The position numbers and the translations under genes were made by a program. The notes beneath the pieces were generated by a model, which was not told where the DNA came from, did not search any database, and saw only the letters and a list, made by a program, of their open reading frames with translations. Below, piece by piece: positions 35,024 through 46,865 of a DNA stretch of 64,000 bases (its first letter is position 1; the number at the start of each line of letters is the position of its first letter). This DNA is from Chitinophaga sp. HK235 (GTDB lineage: Bacteria > Bacteroidota > Bacteroidia > Chitinophagales > Chitinophagaceae), in NCBI RefSeq assembly GCF_018255755.1, contig NZ_CP073766.1:4524501-4588500 (forward strand). Reading direction: 5' to 3'.

Positions 35024-37126
35024 TCAGTGTGACACGTTCTTATACCGCAGGCGTACTGAATTGACCGCCAGCACCACATCGGAAAGGCCCATCACACCAG
35101 CACCAACGATAGGATTTAAAAAGCCCAGCGCTGCTACCGGAATGGCTACCACATTGTAAATAAAGGCCCAGAAAAGATTCTGTTTGATGGTGAGATAGGT
35201 ATGTTTACCAAGACCCAATGCCAGCGGCAGCGAGCCCAGATGATTATTCAACAGCACTACATTGGCACTCTGCATGGCCACCTGGGTGGCATCACTCAAA
35301 GAGATACCAATGGTAGCTTTGGAGAGAGCCGGAGCATCGTTGATACCATCGCCCACCATGGCGGTGGGAGCTGTTTGCATTAAACGGTCGATCTGTTGCA
35401 GCTTCTGCTGGGGCGACTGCTCAGCATATATTTCGGTGATGCCCAATGCTGCAGCCAGCTCCTGACATTTGCGGCTGGTATCACCGCTCAGCAATATCGG
35501 TTTTATGCCGGCTTCTTTCAGCTGGCGGATGACTGTATCAGCTTCGGGCCGTATTTCATCGGTGAAGTCGAGCCATCCCATGAGTGCACCATTGCGAAGG
35601 AGGTAGAGGTTATGGCTATCATCCTGTGTTACACCGGCTGCCATGCGGAAGGAGCCCAGCTGCCACTCATTGCCTTCCGGGTCTTTGGCACGCATGCCGA
35701 GGCCTTTGTGTTCCCTTACCTGCTGCAGGGGCACTTCACCGGCAGATTTCCACATGGCGGCCACAGAGCGGGCTATCGGGTGAGATGAATATTTTTCCAG
35801 GCTGTAAACGATCTTCCGGAAAGCCATATCCTCCAGGGAGCTGTGGTAATTGCGCAGTACCAGTTTTCCGGTGGTGAGTGTTCCTGTTTTATCGAATACT
35901 ACCTGTTTGATATTTTTGAACAGTTCCAGGGTATGCCCGCCTTTGATCAGGATACCATGCCGGGCGGCACGTCCCAGTCCCACCATGACGGCGGCAGGTG
36001 TAGCCAGCCCCATTGCACAGGGACAGGCGATTACCAGCACAGCCACACTCCGCATCATAGCCGTAGCCAACGAAGTATGTCCTATAAAATACCAGCCCAG
36101 GAAGGTGATGATGGCGATACTCAGCACCAGCGGCACAAAAATGGCGCTGATACGGTCTGCCAGCCGCTGCATGGGCGGCTTGTCCTGCTGGGCCTGTTTT
36201 ACCAGTTCTATGATGTAAGACAACACGGTGTCTTTGCCGGTGGCAGTTATATAAACCTTGATGCTGCCTTCTTCCAGGATGGTACCGCCTATCACTTTGT
36301 CTTTTTCCTTTTTGCTGACAGGTTCGCTTTCGCCGGTAATCATGGATTCGTTGATATGGGCGCTGCCCCAGTAAATAGTGCCGTCCATAGGGATTTTATC
36401 TCCGGTATTGACCAGCACACAGTCACCAGGACGGAGGGTACGGTTGTCTACTTCGTGGATATGTTCATGCCCATGGTCGGTATTGATGAGCCGGGCGGTG
36501 GTCACCTGCATGCCGGCCAGTTCTGCAATGGCAGAAGTGGTCTGTTTCACCGACTTTTCTTCCAGAAGATTGCCCAGGAATACCAGGGTGATGATAGCAG
36601 CGCTCGTCTCATAAAACATGTATTCCGGGTTGCCCATCACAATAGTGCCGATAAGGCTGTATACAAAGGCGGCGCTGGCGCCGAGGGTCACCAGTACGTC
36701 CATATTGGCCATACGGTTCATTATAGAGCGGATGGCGCTTTTGCCGAAGTGCCATAGTCCCATCAGGAATACCGGCAGTGTCAGCCAGAACTGGGTCCAT
36801 GGCTGATGCAGCCAATGCCAGTCGACCCACATATGCAGCAATAAGGGCAGTGTAAATATTAAACAAAAGAAGAATTTGAAGGTCAGGGTATTAAAAACAG
36901 ATACCTGGGTGGGTGCCTGGTCGGGCAGTACTACGCGGAAACCGAGGTGGTTGATGCCTTGCAGCACTTCTGCGGAGTCGGCGCCGGCAGGAGCGGTGAA
37001 ACTCACCTCCTCCGTAGCGAAGCTGACATTGACATTTTCCATACCTTTTTTCTCGAGATAGCGGGATACGCTGAGTGCACAATTGGTACAATGCATCCCT
37101 TCCACTTTGCAGCTGATTGATGTCAT
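35024..37126 (-). CDS. copA: Copper-translocating P1B-type ATPase
   Basis: A 700-residue membrane ATPase from the ATG at 37126 (MTSISCKVEGMHCTNC); 28 upstream in-frame codons look non-coding. It has one N-terminal heavy-metal domain (GMHCTNC, about 10-16), eight predicted membrane helices, TGESEPV, the metal site CPC in ACPCAMGLATP, the phosphorylation site DKTGT and GDGINDAPAL. YN in FIYNVVA and MGLSD in the last helices match the Cu(I)-exporting subgroup. It exports copper to the periplasm. It is divergent from tsaE. Confidence 0.9.
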   Translation of the reverse strand: MTSISCKVEGMHCTNCALSVSRYLEKKGMENVNVSFATEEVSFTAPAGADSAEVLQGINHLGFRVVLPDQAPTQVSVFNTLTFKFFFCLIFTLPLLLHMWVDWHWLHQPWTQFWLTLPVFLMGLWHFGKSAIRSIMNRMANMDVLVTLGASAAFVYSLIGTIVMGNPEYMFYETSAAIITLVFLGNLLEEKSVKQTTSAIAELAGMQVTTARLINTDHGHEHIHEVDNRTLRPGDCVLVNTGDKIPMDGTIYWGSAHINESMITGESEPVSKKEKDKVIGGTILEEGSIKVYITATGKDTVLSYIIELVKQAQQDKPPMQRLADRISAIFVPLVLSIAIITFLGWYFIGHTSLATAMMRSVAVLVIACPCAMGLATPAAVMVGLGRAARHGILIKGGHTLELFKNIKQVVFDKTGTLTTGKLVLRNYHSSLEDMAFRKIVYSLEKYSSHPIARSVAAMWKSAGEVPLQQVREHKGLGMRAKDPEGNEWQLGSFRMAAGVTQDDSHNLYLLRNGALMGWLDFTDEIRPEADTVIRQLKEAGIKPILLSGDTSRKCQELAAALGITEIYAEQSPQQKLQQIDRLMQTAPTAMVGDGINDAPALSKATIGISLSDATQVAMQSANVVLLNNHLGSLPLALGLGKHTYLTIKQNLFWAFIYNVVAIPVAALGFLNPIVGAGVMGLSDVVLAVNSVRLRYKNVSH

Positions 37127-37213
37127 GGTGTTTCCTTTTTCCTTTTGCAAAGTTACCGGAAGGTACCTTAAGGGGGTGGAAATATTAATGCAACAGCGAC
37201 TCATTTTCATTTA

Positions 37214-37281
37214 GGGATTTTTTTGATTTAGATATTTTTTCATTTTGGGGAGACGATCAAATCCTTAAATCAAAAAATCCC
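37214..37281. repeat. AT-rich imperfect inverted repeat upstream of tsaE
   Basis: Arms GGGATTTTTTTGATTTA (37214-37230) and TAAATCAAAAAATCCC (37266-37281) differ by one T and flank a 35-base loop. The left arm runs into TTTAGATATTT (37227-37237), the word shared with 30099 and 33011. It lies in the divergent region of copA and tsaE. Confidence 0.5.
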
Positions 37282-37289
37282 AAAATCCA

Positions 37290-37297
37290 TACATTTG
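37290..37297 (+). promoter_or_regulatory. -7 element of tsaE, nearly touching the start codon
   Basis: TACATTTG is an exact TAnnTTTG match ending 3 bases before the tsaE ATG at 37301. Transcription starting a few bases downstream would give a leaderless or almost leaderless mRNA. Confidence 0.45.
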
Positions 37298-37300
37298 CTA

Positions 37301-37738
37301 ATGCAATGGACATTTACGCTGGAACAGCTGCCGGAGGTAGCAGGTGCTTTCTGGGAATATTTTGGCGATAAACAGGTATTTACGCTTAACGGACCTATGG
37401 GTGCCGGGAAAACAACCATGATCAAGGCCCTGTGTGCGGCCAAAGGTGTAGCCGACGCTACGGCAAGTCCCACTTTTTCCATCATCAATGAATATGGCTA
37501 CCTCGACCCACAGGGACGCCCCCGCCGTATTTATCATCTCGACCTCTACCGGTTAAAGGATGAGGACGATGCTATCAGCGCCGGCGTGGAAGACACACTC
37601 TACCAGGACGCCATCAGCTTCGTGGAATGGCCCGACGTGATAGCCCCGCTCCTGCCTCCTGATACGGTCCATCTTCAGCTGGAAGTACTCCCCGATCAAA
37701 AAAGGGTGCTTCGCGAAATCGCCGCATCTGACAAATAG
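37301..37738 (+). CDS. tsaE: tRNA t6A biosynthesis ATPase TsaE
   Basis: A 145-residue P-loop protein from the ATG at 37301; an upstream TTG overlaps the likely -7 element. Walker A is GPMGAGKTTMIKAL, and SPTFSIINEY is the family switch region. YHLDLYRL and FVEWPD (Walker-B-like) complete the TsaE pattern. With TsaB, TsaC and TsaD it makes threonylcarbamoyl-adenosine at tRNA position 37. It is followed 41 bases later by ald. Confidence 0.94.
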   Translation: MQWTFTLEQLPEVAGAFWEYFGDKQVFTLNGPMGAGKTTMIKALCAAKGVADATASPTFSIINEYGYLDPQGRPRRIYHLDLYRLKDEDDAISAGVEDTLYQDAISFVEWPDVIAPLLPPDTVHLQLEVLPDQKRVLREIAASDK

Positions 37739-37779
37739 CGTATCTTTACTTAATCACAGAAAATAATATTGAAGCGTAT

Positions 37780-38997
37780 ATGGAGCAAAGGCAAAAACCT
37801 GTAGTGAGTGCTGGCTTTACTTATTCCCCACTGGAAGAAACGCTGGATATCCCACAAAAAAATTCCCGTTTGTATATCGGTATCCCAAAAGAAAACTCCT
37901 TCCAGGAAAACCGTATTGCCCTGACGCCTGACGCAGTAAGCATCTTAGCTGCACACGGACATCATATAGTGGTAGAACATAAAGCTGGCGACGGATCACA
38001 TTATTATGATACCGACTACTCAGAAGCCGGTGCCGAGATCGTATATGATAAAAAAGAAGTGTTCAAAGCGGAGATCATCGTCAAGTCAGCCCCACTGAAT
38101 GACGAAGAAATAGAATTACTACACCCGCACCAGATCATCATATCGCCCATCCACCTGGCAGCCCTGAAAGCGCCCCAGGTACAGAAAATGATGGACAAAC
38201 GCATCACCCTGCTCTCTTTTGAAAACCTGAAAGACGATGCAGGCACCTACCCTATTGTAAGAGCCATGAGCGAAATAGCCGGCGGTGCTGTCATGCTCAT
38301 AGCTGGTCAGTACCTGAGCAATGGCAATAAAGGTAAGGGTATCCTTTTGGGTGGCATCACCGGTATCCCACCTACCAAAGTGGTGATCATCGGGGCCGGT
38401 ATCGTAGGGGAGTTTGCAGCCCGCACCGCAATGGCACTGGGTGCTTCTGTAAAAGTATTTGACAACAATATCTACAAACTTAAAAGACTGCAAAACAATA
38501 TCGGTGTCCGGGTCTTCACTTCCGTGATCCAGCCCAAAGTGCTGGCCGAACAATTACGCAACGCCGATGTAGCCGTAGGAGCCTTATCTTCCCAAAGCGG
38601 CCGCACCCCCATCGTTGTTACCGAATCCATGGTCAGCAACATGAAAGCAGGATCAGTAATCGTAGATGTCAGCATAGACCGGGGCGGATGCTTCGAAACC
38701 TCCGAGATCACCAGCCACGAAAACCCGGTATTCAAAAAGTACGACGTAGTTCATTACTGCGTACCCAATATCCCCTCCGGCTTCGCCCGCACCGCCTCAG
38801 AAGCTATCAGTAACGTACTGATGCCCCTGCTCATAGAAGCAGCCGATGATGGCGGATTCGAAAATCTCGTATGGATCAAACGGGGTATCAGAAATGGTAT
38901 TTACCTCTATAAAGGCGCCCTCACCAACTACCACCTCAGCGAAAAATTCAAACTGAAGTATACAGATCTGGAATTGCTGTTGGCCGTCAAAGGGTAA
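37780..38997 (+). CDS. ald: Alanine dehydrogenase
   Basis: A 405-residue enzyme of the alanine dehydrogenase/PNT family. The N-terminal catalytic half has IGIPKENSFQENRIALTPDA (Arg and Lys of the substrate site) and VVEHKAGDGSHY. The NAD-binding motif is VIIGAGIVGEFAARTAMALGA (about 205-225, GAGIVG), and the PNIPSGFARTAS segment follows. It converts L-alanine to pyruvate and ammonia reversibly. Its N-terminus is about 30 residues longer than Bacillus Ald. Its stop codon lies inside the palindromic repeat at 38994-39173. Confidence 0.88.
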   Translation: MEQRQKPVVSAGFTYSPLEETLDIPQKNSRLYIGIPKENSFQENRIALTPDAVSILAAHGHHIVVEHKAGDGSHYYDTDYSEAGAEIVYDKKEVFKAEIIVKSAPLNDEEIELLHPHQIIISPIHLAALKAPQVQKMMDKRITLLSFENLKDDAGTYPIVRAMSEIAGGAVMLIAGQYLSNGNKGKGILLGGITGIPPTKVVIIGAGIVGEFAARTAMALGASVKVFDNNIYKLKRLQNNIGVRVFTSVIQPKVLAEQLRNADVAVGALSSQSGRTPIVVTESMVSNMKAGSVIVDVSIDRGGCFETSEITSHENPVFKKYDVVHYCVPNIPSGFARTASEAISNVLMPLLIEAADDGGFENLVWIKRGIRNGIYLYKGALTNYHLSEKFKLKYTDLELLLAVKG

Positions 38998-39173
38998 CGG
39001 TAATGGATGTGATAAATACTGATGCTCCTGATGGAGTGAAGATAAAAACAAAGAACCCATTGATGTAAAAATCAATGGGTTCTTTGCTTTTATTAATAAG
39101 ATATTGAGTGCATCTTCGCTCATATATTCGCTCCATCAGGAGCATCAGCATTTATCACATCCATCACCGTTAC
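38994..39173. repeat. Nested palindromic repeat, copy A (ald/uppP junction)
   Basis: Outer arms 38994-39036 and 39131-39173 are 43 bp with only two mismatches. They contain the stop codons of ald (38995-38997) and uppP (39170-39172) at mirrored positions. Inside lies a second stem, 39041-39064/39071-39094, 24 bp with two mismatches and a 6-base loop, giving CAAAGAACCCATTGAT / ATCAATGGGTTCTTTG. Copy B lies at 57877-58051 and a half copy at 16347. The inner stem can act as a terminator in both directions. Confidence 0.85.
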
Positions 39174-39970
39174 AGTTCCAGGGAATAACCCATCAGAATA
39201 GCACCGATAATGATAGCGCCTACAATAATGCGGTAGTAACCCCACATTTTGAAACCATATTTTTTTAAGGCACCGATAAAGAACTTGATAGCACCCATCG
39301 CCACTATAAATGCTACGATGTTACCCACCAGCAGCAGTTTCAGGTTTTCGGGGTGAGCCATCAGCAGCTCTTTCCCTTTCAGCAGTTTGTAACCAGTGGC
39401 TGCAGCCATGGTAGGTACCGCGAGGAAGAAAGAGAATTCGGCCGCTTCACTGCGGGTAAGCTTCTGTTGCATACCGCCAATGATGGAAGCTGCACTGCGG
39501 CTAACACCCGGCACCAGCGCCAGACACTGGAAAAAACCGATACGCAGGGCTGTAAAGATGCCTACTTTTTCATCCGTCTCAATAGTTGGTTGCTGGAACC
39601 AGTTGTCCACAAACAACAATACGATACCGCCGAGCAGCAGGGTAATGCCTACTGTAAGCGGACTTTCCAGCAGCTGGTCTATTTTATCACTGAAAAGGTA
39701 TCCAGCGATGAGAGCAGGTATCACGGCTACAATCAACTTCACATAAAAACCAACCCGGTTTTTATCGAAAACCAGGAATTTCCGCCAGTACAATACCACT
39801 ACGGCCAGAATAGCACCCAGCTGGATCACTACTTCAAACAGTTTGGTAAATTCATCCTTGCTAATACCCAGCAACGAGCTTACAATAATCATATGACCGG
39901 TAGAGGAGATCGGCAGAAATTCAGTCAGCCCTTCTACGATGGCAATAATGATGGCATGGAAAAAGTTCAT
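39170..39970 (-). CDS. uppP: Undecaprenyl-diphosphatase
   Basis: A 266-residue membrane enzyme (BacA family) from the ATG at 39970 (MNFFHAIIIAIVEGLTEFLP); 16 further upstream codons lack family similarity. The active-site blocks are EGLTEFLPISSTGHM (about 14-28) and PGVSRSAASIIGG (about 160-172). It recycles the undecaprenyl carrier for cell-wall and polysaccharide synthesis. The order ftsX, DUF3098, uppP on one strand is common in Bacteroidota. Confidence 0.95.
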   Translation of the reverse strand: MNFFHAIIIAIVEGLTEFLPISSTGHMIIVSSLLGISKDEFTKLFEVVIQLGAILAVVVLYWRKFLVFDKNRVGFYVKLIVAVIPALIAGYLFSDKIDQLLESPLTVGITLLLGGIVLLFVDNWFQQPTIETDEKVGIFTALRIGFFQCLALVPGVSRSAASIIGGMQQKLTRSEAAEFSFFLAVPTMAAATGYKLLKGKELLMAHPENLKLLLVGNIVAFIVAMGAIKFFIGALKKYGFKMWGYYRIIVGAIIIGAILMGYSLEL

Positions 39971-40048
39971 TAAATCAAGTATGGTTAAAAGTGATAAAAA
40001 AAGCGATGAGGGCATCATCGCTGTAAAATATATTCGTTGGTTACAAAA

Positions 40049-40351
40049 TTACTCTTTCGTTTTAGGGCGGGCCATGATGGCATACACTTCTATCAGCAGG
40101 CCCAGCACAATTACGATAGGCGCCAGCGTGATACGACGAAAGCTGTATACTTCTTCCGGTTTGAAAGCATTGGGATCGTTACTGTTGCCTCCCATCATGA
40201 GAAAAAAGCCCAATACGATCACTACGATGCCAGCCAGCATGTATTTGTAGTTCTCTTTCGGGAAAATAGGGCGGCTGTCGGTCACTGGATGGGATGCCAG
40301 GGGAGCGTCCTTGGTCACAGTAGATCTGAGTGTTTCTTTAGCCATAGCCAT
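40049..40351 (-). CDS. DUF3098 membrane protein
   Basis: A 100-residue protein with two hydrophobic helices (about 37-54, YMLAGIVVIVLGFFLMMGG, and 75-92, LAPIVIVLGLLIEVYAI). The N-terminal 30 residues are polar and carry the IFPKENYKYML entry sequence of the DUF3098 family. The NSNDPNAFKPEEVYSFRRIT loop lies between the helices. It is conserved between ftsX and uppP in many Bacteroidota; its function is unknown, probably envelope-related. Confidence 0.85.
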   Translation of the reverse strand: MAMAKETLRSTVTKDAPLASHPVTDSRPIFPKENYKYMLAGIVVIVLGFFLMMGGNSNDPNAFKPEEVYSFRRITLAPIVIVLGLLIEVYAIMARPKTKE

Positions 40352-40379
40352 AGTGTTTATTTGTTATGATGATGTTGCA

Positions 40380-41252
40380 TTAATAAAGATCGTCCAGTTT
40401 GAGCCGCAGGTATTTCATTACGGAGCGGTGAGTACTGAACAGGGAGATGGCGATACCCACGATGGTCATACCCAGGAAAAGCAGGGCTATCATTACGTTG
40501 TCCCGCAATCCGTTGAGCTCCGGCAGGGCTTTATCGGCAAACGACAGGATGGCCACCAGACCGGCAATAGCAATCAGTGCGCTGATAGCACCATTGGCAA
40601 TGCTGCGGAGGTCAAATGGTTTGGCGATAAACCAGCGGGTAGCACCCACCATCTGCATGGTTTTGATCAGAAAACGGTTGCTGAACATAGCCAGGCGGAT
40701 GGTATTATCGATCAGGAAGATGACCACCAGTGCCAGCAAGCAGCTGATAATCAGGATCACCATTCCTATTTTGTTGACGTTTTCATTCAGTTTGCTCACC
40801 AGCGTACGCTGATAGGATATCTCCCGTACGATGCTCTGCTGAGTAAGGTTGTTTTCAATAACCTTCAGACTGTCAGTGTTAACATAATTGGCGTTAGCCT
40901 TTATATTGATACTGGCATACAATGGGTTATACTGCAACAGCTGTATAAAATCTTCTCCAAAATCTTTTTTGAAACGCTGGGCGGCCATATCCTTGGACAC
41001 GTATTCAATTGTTTTAATATATGGCTTATGAGCGATGGAGTCGCGCAGCGCCAGGGCCTGGGTTTCTTTTACATTATCTCTCAGGATGACCTGTACTTCA
41101 ATACTTTCCTTAAAGTACTTGCTAAGCTTGCTGGCGTGGATCACCACGAGGCCCAGGGTACCCAATGAAAATAATACCAGTGCTACACCGATAATGGAGT
41201 AGAGGTAGGACGGTTTAGACTTCTTTGCTGATGATTTCCCGGATTGCGCCAT
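40380..41252 (-). CDS. ftsX: Cell division ABC-type permease FtsX
   Basis: A 290-residue protein with an N-terminal membrane helix (about 17-37), a periplasmic domain (about 40-165, including EVQVILRDNVKETQA) and three C-terminal helices (about 165-185, 215-245, 260-280). This is the FtsX permease layout. In other bacteria FtsEX controls peptidoglycan hydrolases at the septum. No ftsE is beside it. It is divergent from leuS. Confidence 0.9.
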   Translation of the reverse strand: MAQSGKSSAKKSKPSYLYSIIGVALVLFSLGTLGLVVIHASKLSKYFKESIEVQVILRDNVKETQALALRDSIAHKPYIKTIEYVSKDMAAQRFKKDFGEDFIQLLQYNPLYASINIKANANYVNTDSLKVIENNLTQQSIVREISYQRTLVSKLNENVNKIGMVILIISCLLALVVIFLIDNTIRLAMFSNRFLIKTMQMVGATRWFIAKPFDLRSIANGAISALIAIAGLVAILSFADKALPELNGLRDNVMIALLFLGMTIVGIAISLFSTHRSVMKYLRLKLDDLY

Positions 41253-41510
41253 TAATCTGCAGTTTATCGGCGAAAATAATAAAAATTAGCAGTTATGTGT
41301 AATTTTGCCAGTCCCTCAGGTTACTGGCAACATAATATGTTAAGAAAACGGCAATATATAAAGATGTTGGGGGATGACATTGCTGTATTAATATTTTTAA
41401 CATTATTTTGCTGAAATGGCATAATCCGATTTTTAAATTATAACTGATAACGCGGTAAAGCCCGGATGTATTGTTTACCTCCGTTGCTTACTGCTCATCT
41501 ACACTCATAT

Positions 41511-44276
<2,766 letters not shown>

Positions 44277-44293
44277 CAACCACTTTAACAAAT

Positions 44294-44334
44294 AACAAAG
44301 GGAGCAAACACCTCAGTGTTTTGCTCCCTTTGTT
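44294..44334. terminator. Bidirectional terminator after leuS
   Basis: AACAAAGGGAGCAAA (44294-44308) and its exact complement (44320-44334) form a 15-bp stem with inner CAC/GTG pairing. A- and T-rich flanks serve both leuS and the convergent small membrane gene. Confidence 0.85.
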
Positions 44335-44345
44335 TTCTATGGATA

Positions 44346-44645
44346 CTACCAATGAAAGTAAATGCGTAAGTAAATAAATACACAAATAGCCCCGCCCAGC
44401 AACTGTATAATACCCGACGATAACAACAACACCTTGCCTGTTTCATTACGAGACACGGAAAACATGACCAATATAAGTCCGGTCACCAGATAAACCGGTG
44501 CTACAAACAAAAACAACAATCCTGCTCCCATCTCTTTATTCACAGCACTGGCCAATACCAGTGAAATACTGATTGGTGTCAGTAAAGTCCACAATAATTT
44601 TCTGGCAAAAGGTTTCACCACAGTCCAGCAGATTATTTTATACAC
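44346..44645 (-). CDS. Small membrane protein, function unknown
   Basis: A 99-residue protein from a GTG start with three hydrophobic segments (about 20-40, LLTPISISLVLASAV; 42-63, LLFLFVAPVYLVTGLILVMF; 74-95, VLLLSSGIIQLLGGAICVFIYL). No known motif. It is a lone gene convergent with leuS and divergent from the M23 peptidase gene 20 bases away. Confidence 0.5.
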   Translation of the reverse strand: MYKIICWTVVKPFARKLLWTLLTPISISLVLASAVNKEMGAGLLFLFVAPVYLVTGLILVMFSVSRNETGKVLLLSSGIIQLLGGAICVFIYLRIYFHW

Positions 44646-44665
44646 AAATTAATATTTATATTTAG

Positions 44666-45379
44666 ATGTACAGTTTAAGCCAGCGAAATATGCTACAGGA
44701 GGTATTAAAGAAATATCAATCCACCTTTAAGCCGGTCATAGCTCTGATTCATCCGGATGAACAGCTGTTGGTCATGGACTTTACTGCCAACAACACCACC
44801 CTGACTAAAGCTATCCTGAACAATATCAAAAAGTTCTGCAGCTATATTACGCGGACATTGAAGGCCAGCAGTTGCCGGCTGGGCATTGGCGGATACAGCG
44901 AACACCGGACCATCTACGCCGTCAGTCCTCACTTTGACGCCGGAGAAGAGCCGCGCAGGCTGCACCTGGGCATAGATGTCTGGGGCGTAGCAGGCACCCC
45001 TGTTTTTGCACCGCTGAAAGGTCATATTCACAGCTTCCGCTTTAATGACCACTTCGGTGATTACGGTGCTACCATCATCCTGCAACATAAACTGGAGGGA
45101 CATACTTTCCATACGCTCTACGGACATCTCAGTATCTCCAACCTGCAAGGACTATACGAAAATATGCCAGTCGTGGCTGGTCAGCAGCTGGGCTACTTCG
45201 GCACTCCGGCTGAAAACGGAGGATGGCCTCCCCATCTGCATTTCCAGCTAATAGAAGACATGATGAAATTCAGAGGCGATTACCCAGGCGTATGCCGCTT
45301 CAGCGAACGCGATAAATATCTTCAAAACTCTCCCGATCCTGATCTTATCCTGCAATTGAACCGCAACACCCACGGATAA
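44666..45379 (+). CDS. M23-family metallopeptidase (LytM domain)
   Basis: A 237-residue protein with a LytM-type endopeptidase domain (about residues 95-225): HLGIDVWGVAGTPVFAPLKG provides the first His/Asp ligands, followed by HTLYGHLS and HLHFQL (HxH). The full M23 zinc set is therefore present. There is no signal peptide in the first 30 residues (MYSLSQRNMLQEVLKKYQ), so export is unclear. Such enzymes cut peptidoglycan cross-links; some lack the signal and act on other targets. Confidence 0.85.
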   Translation: MYSLSQRNMLQEVLKKYQSTFKPVIALIHPDEQLLVMDFTANNTTLTKAILNNIKKFCSYITRTLKASSCRLGIGGYSEHRTIYAVSPHFDAGEEPRRLHLGIDVWGVAGTPVFAPLKGHIHSFRFNDHFGDYGATIILQHKLEGHTFHTLYGHLSISNLQGLYENMPVVAGQQLGYFGTPAENGGWPPHLHFQLIEDMMKFRGDYPGVCRFSERDKYLQNSPDPDLILQLNRNTHG

Positions 45380-45384
45380 AAAAA

Positions 45385-45409
45385 GGCCGCCGGCAATTAC
45401 CGGCGACCT
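45385..45409. terminator. Terminator between M23 peptidase and SusD genes
   Basis: GC-rich stem CGCCGG-CAATTA-CCGGCG (45388-45405) with extended AGG/CCT pairing, preceded by an A-run that is a T-run for the minus-strand SusD transcript. Confidence 0.75.
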
Positions 45410-45441
45410 GTCGTCCTTACTATGGTGGTTGGTTTTATGTC

Positions 45442-46842
45442 TTATTTGGAATTTTGCTGCAATGTCTTATTGTAGGCCAGTGCCTTTACAGAAAAAGGCA
45501 TGATCCACATCAGTGATTCCGGCTTGATGGAATAGGTTTTAGTGCCTTCCACTTTTGTGATGGTAGCCTTGTACTGTGGGTCGTTGTTGAAGCGGCGATA
45601 ATCCAGGTATATCATACCTGTTCCCCTGTATTCACAACGCAGCTCTCTCCGTATCAGGCTGATGGCCTCTTCCGGCGTGTTAGCAGTAACATCTGTATAA
45701 GAAGCTGCCAGTATACGTTTGCGGCGTACGGTATTCAGCGCGGCCATAGCCTCTGCCACCTTACCGGCACGGGCCAGGCACTCCGCCTTAATGTAATACA
45801 TCTCCGGTGTGCGGATACCACCCACGTTTACGTTATCATTCCTTCTGTAAGACCAGATTGTTTCTGAAGTAGGGCCCAGACTTCTCGGTGCAAAATTGAC
45901 CAGCAAACGGGCATCTCCCTTATCATACTGCGCAGAATCAGCATAACGCATGGAAGAGGCATAGAAACCCTGCAGCTGCGCAATACTGCCGCCATAATGA
46001 AAAATATAGTTCTCCGGGTTGGTGAATTCAAACTTCGGCGTATTCACAGATAACGTAGGCTTCTCCAGCACCGCCTTGTTATCATTGTAATAACCCGGAT
46101 AATCAAACAGGACACTATTTTCTGCCAGTGCTTTATCGGCAAAGCCGGCCGCTTCATCATAATGTTTCATGAATAGGTGTACCCTCGACAGAAAAGCATA
46201 TCCCGCTCCTTTATTGGCGTAGTAGGCGTTTTCAGCAGTCTTTGGCAGGTCCGGCAGGGCTGCATTCACATCCTGCAGGATGAAGTCGTAGATCTTCTGA
46301 ACAGATACCTGCTCCGGTTTGTCTTCAGCATCGCCGGTAATATTGAATGGCACGGCCGGATCATTGGCTGCTGTTGCAGCATCATACATCTTGGCGTAGG
46401 AAGTCACCAGATAAAAGTAAAGCATACTTCTCGCCACACGGGCCTGCGCCACCAGCTGGGCCTTTCCTGCAGCAGATCCTTCTATAGCATTCGGAACATT
46501 ATTCACCAGTGTGTTATAAATAAAAATACCGGCATAGGCTCCATTATACCCTGCATCATCAATGACCAGCTCAGCCCTGCTTTTGTCTTCCTGCCAGTTA
46601 AAATTAATGGTGGTCAGGTTTACAGCTACCTGTTGCTGCTGCGGTGTATAAAACTCATTGGCTACCACAGCCTGGTTGGTATAATCAAAAGTATGAGCGC
46701 TTTTGCTCTCTACCAGTGGTTTATAGTCGGCCAGCGTTTGTGGGATTTTTTCCCCCTTGGGTACTATCTCCAGGTATTTCTTACAGCTGGCAGCTCCTAT
46801 CATCAGGCTTCCACCTAAAACAAGTTGCATGATCTTTTTCAT
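45442..46842 (-). CDS. SusD/RagB-family outer-membrane lipoprotein
   Basis: A 466-residue protein from ATG 46842 (MKKIMQLVLGGSLMIGAASC) with a lipobox ending at C20. A helical SusD fold with TPR-like helices follows (PQTLADYKPLVESKSAHTF, VARSMLYFYLVTSYAKMY and KAECLARAGKVAEAMAALNTVRRKR are family blocks). SusD proteins sit on top of the SusC channel and hold the ligand before import. The substrate is unknown; no glycosidase is in the cluster. It follows SusC by 23 bases. Confidence 0.93.
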   Translation of the reverse strand: MKKIMQLVLGGSLMIGAASCKKYLEIVPKGEKIPQTLADYKPLVESKSAHTFDYTNQAVVANEFYTPQQQQVAVNLTTINFNWQEDKSRAELVIDDAGYNGAYAGIFIYNTLVNNVPNAIEGSAAGKAQLVAQARVARSMLYFYLVTSYAKMYDAATAANDPAVPFNITGDAEDKPEQVSVQKIYDFILQDVNAALPDLPKTAENAYYANKGAGYAFLSRVHLFMKHYDEAAGFADKALAENSVLFDYPGYYNDNKAVLEKPTLSVNTPKFEFTNPENYIFHYGGSIAQLQGFYASSMRYADSAQYDKGDARLLVNFAPRSLGPTSETIWSYRRNDNVNVGGIRTPEMYYIKAECLARAGKVAEAMAALNTVRRKRILAASYTDVTANTPEEAISLIRRELRCEYRGTGMIYLDYRRFNNDPQYKATITKVEGTKTYSIKPESLMWIMPFSVKALAYNKTLQQNSK

Positions 46843-46865
46843 ATACAAATCTTTTCTGCTGATGA

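Noticed and set aside
38994..39173. Nested palindrome as a riboswitch or small RNA gene
   Set aside because: It lies at the 3' ends of convergent genes with no promoter element seen inside; a terminator/repeat explanation is simpler.
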